A DNA stretch of 12,040 nucleotides, from positions 1 through 12,040 of the forward strand of contig JANYLL010000194.1 in NCBI GenBank assembly GCA_025357895.1, written 5' to 3'. The notes below the pieces were generated by a model that was given only the letters and a program-made list of their open reading frames with translations, had not been told where the DNA came from and did no database searches. This document shows, one piece after another, positions 1-6,666 of this stretch. The stretch is from Ignavibacteriota bacterium. Lineage in GTDB: Bacteria > Bacteroidota > Ignavibacteria > Palsa-1295. The translations under genes were made by a program, and so were the position numbers. How positions within the stretch are numbered: position 1 is the stretch's first letter; the number at the start of each line of letters is the position of its first letter.

Positions 1-174
1 GTAGCACTCTATGATGAGTTCTTCAAACGTTACGGAAGAGATCTTGCCGGCACCAGTCTGGCAGTCGAGTTCGAAGCGTTGCAGCAGCATGTCGATTCGC
101 TCAAACATTCGCTCGGAATGGCAACATCCGCACCTGATAGTGCTATTATGAAAAATGGGGCAGTAAAAAAATAA
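1..174 (+). CDS. C-terminal end of an unrecognised protein (partial)
   Basis: Frame 1 is open from the first base to a TAA at 172-174 and gives 57 residues; the true start lies outside the window. The visible part begins VALYDEFFKRYG and contains an amphipathic, probably helical stretch (EFEALQQHVDSLKHSLG). It ends in a low-complexity tail rich in Ala, Ser and Lys (NGAVKK). No family could be recognised from this fragment. It runs in the same direction as the glycosyltransferase at 259, but the heptamer hairpin at 182-255 separates them. Whether the two share a transcript is unknown. Base usage resembles that of the nearby metabolic genes, which favours a real gene over chance. Confidence 0.6.
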   Translation, partial: VALYDEFFKRYGRDLAGTSLAVEFEALQQHVDSLKHSLGMATSAPDSAIMKNGAVKK

Positions 175-181
175 TTCATAC

Positions 182-255
182 GTTGACAGTTCACAGTTTA
201 CGGTTAACAGAAAAAATCTGTTGACTGTAAACTGTTAACTGTAAACTGTCAACTC
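182..255. repeat. Heptamer-repeat hairpin A
   Basis: Two arrays of degenerate 7-bp units face each other. The left arm (182-210) reads as units of the form CAGTTNA. The right arm (218-255) carries the same unit in reverse (TNAACTG, five copies from 221). Folding 182-210 against 225-253 gives 25 of 29 matching positions, and shifts by one unit also pair, so several registers are possible. The inner spacer is only a few bases (about 211-217, A-rich). The sixth base of the unit takes all four nucleotides. The right arm ends four bases before the ATG at 259 and so occupies the place of a ribosome binding site. It resembles the arrays at 6256, 6675, 7250 and 11834. Confidence 0.85.
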
Positions 256-258
256 AGA

Positions 259-996
259 ATGTACCTATCACTCATTATTCCTGCCTACAAAGAGGCGAAC
301 CGTATCTCGGCTTCGCTTGAAAAGATATTTACCTATCTTGCAAACGCTCCTTATGATTCCGAAGTCATAGTTGTAGATGACGGATCGCCGGATAACTCCG
401 TTGATATTATTCGCGAAGCATTTGCAAAACCTATCTCTGTCGGCGCACTCAATCCTTCGATCCAAACAAAGCTTATTGAACTGGGTACGAATGCCGGCAA
501 AGGTGCTGCAGTACAAGCCGGAATGCTTGAGGCAAAAGGCGCGATCCGAATCTTCACTGACGCCGACCTATCCACTCCTGTTCATGAAATTGAAAAAGTT
601 ATTCAGGCAATAGAAAAAGAGCATTACGACGTTGTCGTCGGAAGCAGAGCGCTTGAAGGCAGACAATTGGTGAAAGTCCATCAGCCTTTTTATCGCGAGA
701 TGATGGGTAGATTTTTTAATATGTTGGTTCAAATTTTTGTCCTCCGTGGAATAAAAGATACACAATGCGGATTCAAGGGATTCCGCGGTGAAGCAGCCGA
801 AAAATTATTTACAGCGCAGAAGGTCATGGGATTCTCTTTTGATGTAGAGATCTTATACCTTGCAAAAAAAGCAGGCTATAAAGTTAAAGAAGTTGCCGTG
901 GAATGGTACAATGACGAACGCACTACGGTCGGCGCAGTAAGCGACTCAGCACAAATGTTTTTAGAGTTATTGAGAATCAGGAAATTGCATAAGTAA
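259..996 (+). CDS. Family 2 glycosyltransferase, polyprenyl/dolichyl-phosphate sugar synthase type
   Basis: The 245-residue product looks like a cytoplasmic-face GT-A enzyme that transfers a sugar from a nucleotide donor onto a polyprenyl phosphate (dolichyl-phosphate glucosyl/mannosyltransferase branch of GT2). Visible motifs are the N-terminal strand IIPAYKEANRI (6-16), the donor-binding DDGS (40-43), GTNAGKGAAVQAGML (76-90), the metal-binding FTDADLSTP (99-107), VGSRAL (127-132), the acceptor-side TQCGFKGF (168-175) and GFSFDVEILYLAKK (191-204). It has no C-terminal membrane helices and is about the usual length for a soluble member. No Shine-Dalgarno sequence precedes the ATG; the heptamer hairpin A ends four bases upstream. 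Sugar and acceptor cannot be read from sequence. Together with the YfhO-family protein at 3966 it suggests lipid-linked sugar supply for an extracytoplasmic transferase, an inference from known GT2/YfhO pairs in Firmicutes. Confidence 0.9.
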   Translation: MYLSLIIPAYKEANRISASLEKIFTYLANAPYDSEVIVVDDGSPDNSVDIIREAFAKPISVGALNPSIQTKLIELGTNAGKGAAVQAGMLEAKGAIRIFTDADLSTPVHEIEKVIQAIEKEHYDVVVGSRALEGRQLVKVHQPFYREMMGRFFNMLVQIFVLRGIKDTQCGFKGFRGEAAEKLFTAQKVMGFSFDVEILYLAKKAGYKVKEVAVEWYNDERTTVGAVSDSAQMFLELLRIRKLHK

Positions 997-1002
997 ATAA
1001 TT

Positions 1003-1082
1003 TTGGTAGGCGCAGGGCTTTAGCCCTGCGAACGCATATCATGATTGAATATTCACGCGGGCTAAAACCCTGCGCCTACCAA
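1003..1082. repeat. GC-rich REP-like palindromic element
   Basis: The outer arms 1003-1030 and 1056-1082 are inverted copies of TTGGTAGGCGCAGGG plus a TTTAGCCCTGCG-like tail, differing by one substitution and one missing base. Each arm is itself nearly palindromic: 1011-1030 folds as CGCAGGGCT, a two-base loop, then AGCCCTGCG. About 25 AT-rich bases (1031-1055) separate the arms. This nested arrangement fits REP/BIME-type intergenic repeats mobilised in trans by RAYT (REP-associated tyrosine) transposases. No such transposase lies in this window. The GC content contrasts sharply with the flanking AT-rich spacer. It could also act as an RNA hairpin at the 3' end of the glycosyltransferase transcript. 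Confidence 0.75.
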
Positions 1083-1405
1083 TTCATAAAACGATATTAA
1101 AAATAATACACGGATCCGTGATTTGGGATTAAAACACTGCAAAGGACTTGCAGCATTTTTATTTACGTAAGGTCCATGAACCATGCCGGCCGGCTAACCT
1201 TTTACTTTTCTATTTTCCCACTTTACCGGCTAAGGTCTATGAGCTGCTTGCCATACAGACTGAAATATCAAAAAATATAAGGATGGATGAACTTACGAAT
1301 GCAAATATTCGAAATAAATCATAAAAATCCTAATCGCATTTTCGCAAAATCTTAGTCAAATCCTGTAAGTTATTGATTTATAAGTGCAAAAAAATGAATA
1401 TTTTT
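1083..1405. other. AT-rich noncoding stretch
   Basis: No convincing gene is seen between the REP-like element and the end of the leftward T9SS gene. It holds a perfect 12-bp palindrome, CACGGATCCGTG (1109-1120), a possible terminator (1137-1164) and two diverged direct copies of TAAGGTCYATGARC at 1168-1181 and 1231-1244, 63 bp apart. It also holds two copies of CCGGCTAA (1190-1197 and 1226-1233). A 13-codon frame beginning near 1285 is preceded by AAGG but is too short to call. The A/T runs flanking 1386-1407 could form a weak hairpin just after the stop of the leftward gene. Confidence 0.5.
1137..1164. terminator. Possible bidirectional terminator
   Basis: A six-base-pair stem CTGCAA / TTGCAG (1137-1142 with 1148-1153) encloses a five-base loop. 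On the plus strand it is followed by CATTTTTATTT. On the minus strand it is followed by TGTTTTAAT. It lies between two convergent genes, 140 bases past the plus-strand glycosyltransferase and about 240 bases past the minus-strand T9SS gene, so it could serve both. The stem is short and only half GC, so the call is tentative. Confidence 0.35.
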
Positions 1406-3664
1406 TTACTTCTTACCAACAATAAATGAAATTGTCTGCGTATTTTTTCCGGCTATGAGTGTGGCGAAATATACGCCATTTGGCAGCGATGTGCCATCAT
1501 AATTTATGCTTTGTACACCCCCATTTTGGATTCCAAAATCCTTCGAACCCATTTCAGTCCCAATTGAATTAGTGATTTTCAAAATCACGGATGAAGAATT
1601 TGGTAGTATATATTGTAACGAAAGTTTTCTTGTCGATGGGTTTGGAAATACTTGAAAAGAAATATCTTTGAACTGAATACGAGGGCTTACCGCGTCTGCA
1701 TATTGAAGAACATCTTTTATCTTTGCTCGGAATAATCCATAGCCGGCTGTACCAATATAAACATATTCAGAATCATTTGCAATTGCATAGGCTTGTTTCA
1801 TATGTTGATCTTTGAAAAGCTCCACTATTCCTGAGCCGTCAATATTACACCGAAATACGCCACCAAGTCCACCAAATAGTAACTTATCTTTTAAGGGGAA
1901 TATAAAACCGAATCTTCCCTGCATTTTTGGTAAAAATAAATTCCATGTCTGCCCTTCATCAGTTGATCGGAAAAATCCATAAAATGAATTATTACCCTCC
2001 GAACAAGTGGCACCTGCATAAATATTATTCCCATCTGAAGCAAGACAGTTGCATACCATAGAATAAGGAATTCCATTTACTTTCTTCCATGTCAAGCATC
2101 CATCAGAGCTTATAATGATGGAATCACCCCCTACAAGCATTAATTTTTTGAAAACAGTATTTGCAATACCAGAAGTCGTCATTAATGGAGGTTGGGTTAA
2201 TTTTATCCACGTTACTCCGGAATCGTCGGATCGAAAGAACTCATTACCTGTTCTACAGAAGAGAGCATCCCCCATTGGCAAGAAAGAAAGGATTTGCCTT
2301 CCAATATAATTTGTAATGATTTGTGCATCACTGCGCTTTCTGAGAAAAATTGAGTCTCGATTAGAATATAACAGCCCCTTCGGTGTTTCTACCAAAGCTA
2401 AGATATCATAACCATGAATATCAAAAGGAAAAGATACCCTATCCCAAGAATCACCCTGATCTGCTGATGTATACAAAGGATACCCATTCCCAGGGGTTAA
2501 TGAAAATACCGTGTCATTAAATACGAATATCCGATTAGTCTCTGTACTATTCATTCCCGTATCCGACGGAATACATTCAGATCTACCTGCCGAAAATCGG
2601 TAGACACCATTTGTATATCCAGAATTCCATCGTGACCATTTATCAAAAGAAATTAAGATTTCGTTTGATCCTTGTTGTGGAAGTGGAAGAAAATTTGTAA
2701 TCCTATCAACTGATGCACGGAGTATATTATTTGTTAAAACATTCCATTCTTTCTGTTCGGGAACATACTTATAGATATCAAAGGAAGTTGTTGCATAAAT
2801 ATATCCATTTATCATTATTAAATTAGTTATTACTGTATCAATTGAAGGGTTTGAATTTTTAGTTGGAAAAGGAAAAGTCTTCACAGAGCTACCGTCCAGA
2901 GAAATTTTTAAAAACCGCTGAAAAATATTATCATTAGTTGCTGTCGAATCAATAACAAGCCAAAGACTGGAATCACCTGGTATAGAATAAAGTACAAAGT
3001 CTTCCAAATGAGGCATACTATTTATGAAATCCGCACGAGTCTTACCGAAAAGAGAATCCCATGTTTTACCTCCGTCAAAAGATCTACAGATTTGCCAATC
3101 GTCATTTTTAGATTTGAGCGCATAAAGAGCACCAGCAAAATATTGTAATTTCGAAAGTGATAAATGTGTATGTGGTGATATGGTTGTCCAAGTTTTGCCA
3201 TTATCACTAGATCTAATTAATGATGTGGTATCGTTGCCGGACCAAAAGTCTGCACTCCTTGTAACGAAGATCGTATCCGCAACTGCCAGTACAGAATAGT
3301 TTACTGCCGAATCCAGAAGCAAATCAAACGTCATTCCATTGTTCCTTGAAAAAAAGAGACGCACGGTGCCGACATCAGCTGTTTCAAGTTCAACGAATAC
3401 GATGTTACCCTTTTTGTAAAGAATTTTTTGATAAAAAATATTCTCAGGGAGCTTAAAATCTAAAGGATTCCAAATATGTCCACCATCAGTAGAGCGGTAT
3501 GTCTTGGAAGTATATGATGTTGAAGTAGTAGAATAAATAGTATCGCCTTCTGAATAGAATCCATTTGCCCAGCACCCGAAAGGTCCCTTGAGACTGGTCC
3601 ATTGAGCTGAAATTCCCGAAGCTGAAAAAAATAGAAATGCAAAAATACAAACGATATGTTTCAT
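1406..3664 (-). CDS. T9SS-exported Asp-box (BNR/sortilin-like) beta-propeller protein
   Basis: Secreted protein of 752 residues. The start chosen is the ATG at 3664, not the longer open frame from 3817. It begins the signal peptide MKHIVCIFAFLFFSASGISAQ and has AAGGAAGGA six to seven bases upstream, while the extra 51 upstream residues look like untranslated sequence. The body carries at least eight Asp boxes of the S-x-D-x-G-x-T-W type, near residues 58, 106, 152, 195, 400, 479, 519 and 567, which indicates beta-propeller blades. The C-terminus (about 668-752) is a typical type A T9SS sorting domain: VFPNPS (672-677), LKITNSIGTEM, SLPNGVYF (726-733), and a final FIVGKK. The protein is thus predicted to cross the outer membrane by T9SS and to be released or anchored at the surface. 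Its ligand is unknown. Codon choice looks more AT-rich than in the neighbouring glycosyltransferases. Asp boxes alone do not prove glycosidase activity. Confidence 0.9.
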   Translation of the reverse strand: MKHIVCIFAFLFFSASGISAQWTSLKGPFGCWANGFYSEGDTIYSTTSTSYTSKTYRSTDGGHIWNPLDFKLPENIFYQKILYKKGNIVFVELETADVGTVRLFFSRNNGMTFDLLLDSAVNYSVLAVADTIFVTRSADFWSGNDTTSLIRSSDNGKTWTTISPHTHLSLSKLQYFAGALYALKSKNDDWQICRSFDGGKTWDSLFGKTRADFINSMPHLEDFVLYSIPGDSSLWLVIDSTATNDNIFQRFLKISLDGSSVKTFPFPTKNSNPSIDTVITNLIMINGYIYATTSFDIYKYVPEQKEWNVLTNNILRASVDRITNFLPLPQQGSNEILISFDKWSRWNSGYTNGVYRFSAGRSECIPSDTGMNSTETNRIFVFNDTVFSLTPGNGYPLYTSADQGDSWDRVSFPFDIHGYDILALVETPKGLLYSNRDSIFLRKRSDAQIITNYIGRQILSFLPMGDALFCRTGNEFFRSDDSGVTWIKLTQPPLMTTSGIANTVFKKLMLVGGDSIIISSDGCLTWKKVNGIPYSMVCNCLASDGNNIYAGATCSEGNNSFYGFFRSTDEGQTWNLFLPKMQGRFGFIFPLKDKLLFGGLGGVFRCNIDGSGIVELFKDQHMKQAYAIANDSEYVYIGTAGYGLFRAKIKDVLQYADAVSPRIQFKDISFQVFPNPSTRKLSLQYILPNSSSVILKITNSIGTEMGSKDFGIQNGGVQSINYDGTSLPNGVYFATLIAGKNTQTISFIVGKK

Positions 3665-3965
3665 GGCTAATCCTTCCTTAAATGTGCTATTCTTTAACAC
3701 TAACTTCGAAAGAAACAATTTGTTACAGCTTTGGTCGGATGGGTTCGAGGTAAAAACCGTACTTACACCTCCGGGTAGAGGAAGAGTTGAGATATTCATG
3801 ATCTTCTGATGAATCACGTAACTGATATGTCTCGCTTGTTTATCGTTTTTGATGGTGAAGATATAAGACGAAGAAGTTATTAATTCGCTGCGAATATTAA
3901 CCCATTATTCCAAATCCGCTCCTTCCTTGTCGTAATTTTGCCTGAATTCATTTTGCATTAAATTC
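3665..3965. other. Divergent intergenic region between T9SS gene and YfhO gene
   Basis: About 300 bases separate two divergently transcribed starts and should hold both promoters. The leftward frame stays open up to 3817, but this extension is unlikely to be translated because the signal peptide begins at 3664. On the plus strand TAATTTTG (3933-3940) matches the Bacteroidota -7 consensus TAnnTTTG, 25 bases before the ATG at 3966, but no clear TTTG/TTG box is seen at the matching -33 position. No repeat of the heptamer type is present here. Confidence 0.4.
3933..3940 (+). promoter_or_regulatory. Possible -7 promoter element for the YfhO gene
   Basis: TAATTTTG fits the TAnnTTTG -7 element known from Bacteroidota. 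It would place transcription start about 10-20 bases before the ATG at 3966. The partner -33 element is not evident, so this may be a chance match in AT-rich DNA. Confidence 0.2.
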
Positions 3966-6263
3966 ATGGCAAAACAAACTGTAACCATAAAAACGAAAGT
4001 TACTGAGACGTCGAGGAAGACTGCCGCACCTATTACTCTTGCGAAGATCGCGCCCCTGGCTGCGCTTGGCATATTGCTGGGCTTAGTTCTCATCTTTTAT
4101 TATCCCATTCTTTTTGGCGGGAAATTCTTATGGGAGGATTTCGTCGAACAGGAATTCCCGTTCCGCACTCTTGCCGCCTCAAGCCTTGCCGCAGGACATA
4201 TTCCGCAATGGAATCCATACGTATTTTCAGGCATGCCGTTCATCGCCGATATTCAAGTTGCCTTCTGGTATCCGATAAATATGGTGCAGTCGTTTTTTGT
4301 ATCCGATGGTCATCTCTCCCCGGTGGTGATGCAATGGTTTATTATTCTGCATTACTTTATTGCAGCGGCTGGGATGTTTTATCTCGTAAAGCAAATTTTC
4401 AAGACCGATGATTGGTCGGCGATATTTGCTGCAATTGTCTATGCTTTCAGCGGCTATCTCACTGCGCAGCCGATGCATCAGATGATCGTCTATCAGCTTG
4501 CACTTTTTCCTTTCGTCATTCTGCTTTTTCTGCGAGGCTGCGATTCATGGAAGCATTCGATCGGTGCGGGACTCGTCCTCGGAGCGGTGTATCTTGCCGG
4601 TCATCCGCAGACATCACTCTACCTCACATTTTTTCTTGGGCTGCTTGCAGTTTATGAAATTGTCTATCGCATCCGAAATAAAGATACAGAAGCATTTTCG
4701 GCAATGGTATTTTTGCGTATGGCTATTCCGGCAATTATCGCTGTCGGACTTTTTGCAATTCAGCTTCTGCCATCGCAAGAACTTGCTGCGCTTTCGAGAC
4801 GCGATGTGATAACATTTGAAATATCGGTTGAAGGTTCGCTATCTTTCGGACATCTTGCAACGCTGATTCTTCCTCGCTTATTCGGCGTGACCGATGCACT
4901 GCGCGAAGCAAAAGTGCAATATTGGAATGGACCGTATTATCTATCGTGGGAGACGATGTGCTACATCGGAGTTCTTCCGCTTCTCTTTGCAATCATCGCA
5001 GCATTCGGCGGCAAGAGAAAATACATTGCATTCTTTACAGGTATGAGTTTATTCGCCGTGCTCTTTTCGCTTGGCGATCATTTTTTCTTGTATAAAATAT
5101 TTTTTCAGCTTCCGCTCTTTAATAAACTTCGCACACCTGCGCGAATGATGATGGTCTTTACTTTTGCGATGAGTGCGCTTTCCGGAGTAGGATTATCGCA
5201 GGCAATGCTAAGAGAATTGCCGGATCGCACTCGAAAAATAATTTATACCTGCATGGGAGTTTTCGGACTTATTTGGATTGCCGCTCTTGCAGGAATGTTC
5301 ACGCCGCAATCCTTCATGGCATCTGCAACACCTGAAATGGGGCAGTCTATTTCCTGGGCAGCAGGGCTTGCAGCACTACCCGTGCTTTCAATGCTGCTGA
5401 TTGGTTTTCTTCTCATACAAAAAAAGGTAGTGGGAATGCCGCTGGCGCTTGGAACGATAGCTCTGACCATTATTGAATTATTTAATTATGGAATGGGACT
5501 TAATGCTGCGAAGGAAGATCCGCGTGCAGCATATTCCGAGCAGCCGCAGCTTGTTGCGCAGATCAAACAAGATCAGGCAAAAGAATTATCGCGCGCTCGT
5601 ATTCGCTCCGCGCATGCAATGCTCCTGAAACGAAACGACGGCGCTTACGATAGAATACAATTGCTCGAAGGATATAATCCGCTCGTGCTTGCACGGAGTT
5701 CACCGGAATGTGTCAATCCGGATATTACGGCAGATCTATTGAATATTAAATGGACAGTTGAAGAGAAAGGCGGCGGAGCGGGATTTGTGCAGCGCAATAC
5801 CTATTTGCCGCGAGTGAAGATGTATTATAAGATCGTCGTTCATCCGGATGAAGATGCAAAGAAATTTCTCAGAACAGATTCGACCTTCGATTATCGAAAT
5901 GTTCTCTTACTTGAAGAAAAACCCGCAACGGATATTTCAGTAGTTGATTCATCTGCAAAAGCACAAGTAACCCGCTTTGAAGAAAATGAGATCGAAACGA
6001 AGGTTTCGACAAAAGAAAACGGGATGCTCTTTTTCTCAGAAGTTTATTACCCTGCATGGCATGCCTATATAGATGGCAAAGAGACAAAGCTCTATCGTGC
6101 ATTCACCTCACTTCGCGCAGTTGAAGTTCCAAAAGGAGATCATACGATCATTTTGAAATATGAATCGGATGCATTCAAGACGGGATCAATGGTAACACTT
6201 GCAACGCTTGGGCTATCGCTAGCAGCGTTGGGTGTAATTGCTTTCAGAAGGAAAAAATTGTGA
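3966..6263 (+). CDS. YfhO-family integral membrane protein (GT-C-like)
   Basis: The 765-residue polytopic protein has a basic cytoplasmic N-terminus and a first membrane helix at about 28-48. Next comes the loop FLWEDFVEQEFPFR (54-67), whose ED pair (57-58) sits where GT-C enzymes carry their catalytic acid. HIPQWNPYVFSGMPF (78-92) is typical of YfhO proteins. Many hydrophobic helices follow (for example about 120-143, 150-166, 172-190, 199-234, 250-268). The C-terminal extracytoplasmic domain shows EVYYPAWHAYIDGKE and LRAVEVPKGDHTIILKYES, then a last helix and RRKKL. In Bacillus subtilis, YfhO works with a GT2 (CsbB) and GtcA to glycosylate lipoteichoic acid from a lipid-linked sugar. A similar job with the GT2 at 259 is inference. 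The stop codon TGA (6261-6263) lies inside a heptamer array. No Shine-Dalgarno sequence is evident at the start. Confidence 0.88.
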   Translation: MAKQTVTIKTKVTETSRKTAAPITLAKIAPLAALGILLGLVLIFYYPILFGGKFLWEDFVEQEFPFRTLAASSLAAGHIPQWNPYVFSGMPFIADIQVAFWYPINMVQSFFVSDGHLSPVVMQWFIILHYFIAAAGMFYLVKQIFKTDDWSAIFAAIVYAFSGYLTAQPMHQMIVYQLALFPFVILLFLRGCDSWKHSIGAGLVLGAVYLAGHPQTSLYLTFFLGLLAVYEIVYRIRNKDTEAFSAMVFLRMAIPAIIAVGLFAIQLLPSQELAALSRRDVITFEISVEGSLSFGHLATLILPRLFGVTDALREAKVQYWNGPYYLSWETMCYIGVLPLLFAIIAAFGGKRKYIAFFTGMSLFAVLFSLGDHFFLYKIFFQLPLFNKLRTPARMMMVFTFAMSALSGVGLSQAMLRELPDRTRKIIYTCMGVFGLIWIAALAGMFTPQSFMASATPEMGQSISWAAGLAALPVLSMLLIGFLLIQKKVVGMPLALGTIALTIIELFNYGMGLNAAKEDPRAAYSEQPQLVAQIKQDQAKELSRARIRSAHAMLLKRNDGAYDRIQLLEGYNPLVLARSSPECVNPDITADLLNIKWTVEEKGGGAGFVQRNTYLPRVKMYYKIVVHPDEDAKKFLRTDSTFDYRNVLLLEEKPATDISVVDSSAKAQVTRFEENEIETKVSTKENGMLFFSEVYYPAWHAYIDGKETKLYRAFTSLRAVEVPKGDHTIILKYESDAFKTGSMVTLATLGLSLAALGVIAFRRKKL

Positions 6264-6286
6264 ATTGTGAATTGGGAATTGTGAAA
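6256..6286. repeat. Heptamer array B1 (left arm around S23 gene)
   Basis: Four 7-bp units AATTGTG, AATTGTG, AATTGGG and AATTGTG run from 6256 to 6283, with AAA completing the match to 6286. The reverse complement is CAATTCA-type and matches array B2 (6675-6705) at 27 of 31 positions, so the two arms form an inverted pair around the S23 gene. The array overlaps the last codon and the stop codon of the YfhO gene. It ends 11 bases before the S23 start. Confidence 0.85.
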
Positions 6287-6297
6287 TAAGAAATCAG

Positions 6298-6666
6298 ATG
6301 GCAGACAATTCAGCAAAGAAATATGATATCAAAGAACGCACTTTTGAATTTGCAAGAAGGTGTGTTAAATTATACTATTTTCTCTATGAACAGGGTGGGG
6401 CAGGAAGAGTATTAGCTCCGCAACTACTTCGGGCAGGAACCTCTATTGGTGCTAACCTGGGGCAAGCGGATGCAGGGCAAAGTAAACCTGATTTTATCCA
6501 TAAATGTAGCATTTCTCTCAAGGAAGCAAGAGAGACATCCTTTTGGCTTCGACTTTTTGAGGCAGAAAAGATAGTTGCTTCTGATAGAGTAGCTTCACTG
6601 GTTCAGGAAGCGAACGAATTAATCTCAATTTTGACCACGATAATTAAAAAGGCACAGTCAAAATAA
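6298..6666 (+). CDS. S23-type four-helix-bundle protein
   Basis: The 122-residue product belongs to the four-helix-bundle family first found as S23 open frames in 23S rRNA intervening sequences. The diagnostic centre is QLLRAGTSIGANLGQADAGQ (42-61), followed by DFIHKCSISLKEARETSFWLRL (65-86), with further helices at about 13-32 and 96-119. Family members form small helical oligomers; DGR accessory protein Avd shares the fold. The molecular role of stand-alone copies is not settled, though nucleic-acid binding is plausible from the basic residues. The gene fits exactly between the inverted arrays B1 (6256-6286) and B2 (6675-6705). Its TAA overlaps the ATG of the following GT9 by one base. No Shine-Dalgarno sequence precedes the ATG, the only Met in frame. 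No rRNA, reverse transcriptase or template repeat is nearby. It interrupts an otherwise glycan-related run of genes. Confidence 0.9.
   Translation: MADNSAKKYDIKERTFEFARRCVKLYYFLYEQGGAGRVLAPQLLRAGTSIGANLGQADAGQSKPDFIHKCSISLKEARETSFWLRLFEAEKIVASDRVASLVQEANELISILTTIIKKAQSK

Noticed and set aside
182..255. CRISPR array or simple microsatellite
   Set aside because: The units are 7 bp, degenerate, contiguous and inverted around a short loop. There are no spacers of uniform length and no cas genes, and the inverted arrangement is not a simple tandem microsatellite.
1285..1326. 13-codon open frame after AAGG
   Set aside because: Too short, no recognisable peptide, and in an AT-rich spacer where such frames arise by chance.
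1406..3664. Sialidase or other glycosidase, based on Asp boxes
   Set aside because: Asp boxes occur in many non-enzymatic propellers; no sialidase FRIP motif or catalytic residues were seen.
3665..3817. 51-codon N-terminal extension of the leftward T9SS gene
   Set aside because: A classic signal peptide with a good ribosome binding site starts at 3664, and the extension would bury it.
6298..6666. Diversity-generating retroelement accessory gene (avd)
   Set aside because: The S23 gene shares the Avd fold family, but no reverse transcriptase, template repeat or variable repeat with adenine-directed changes is present nearby.
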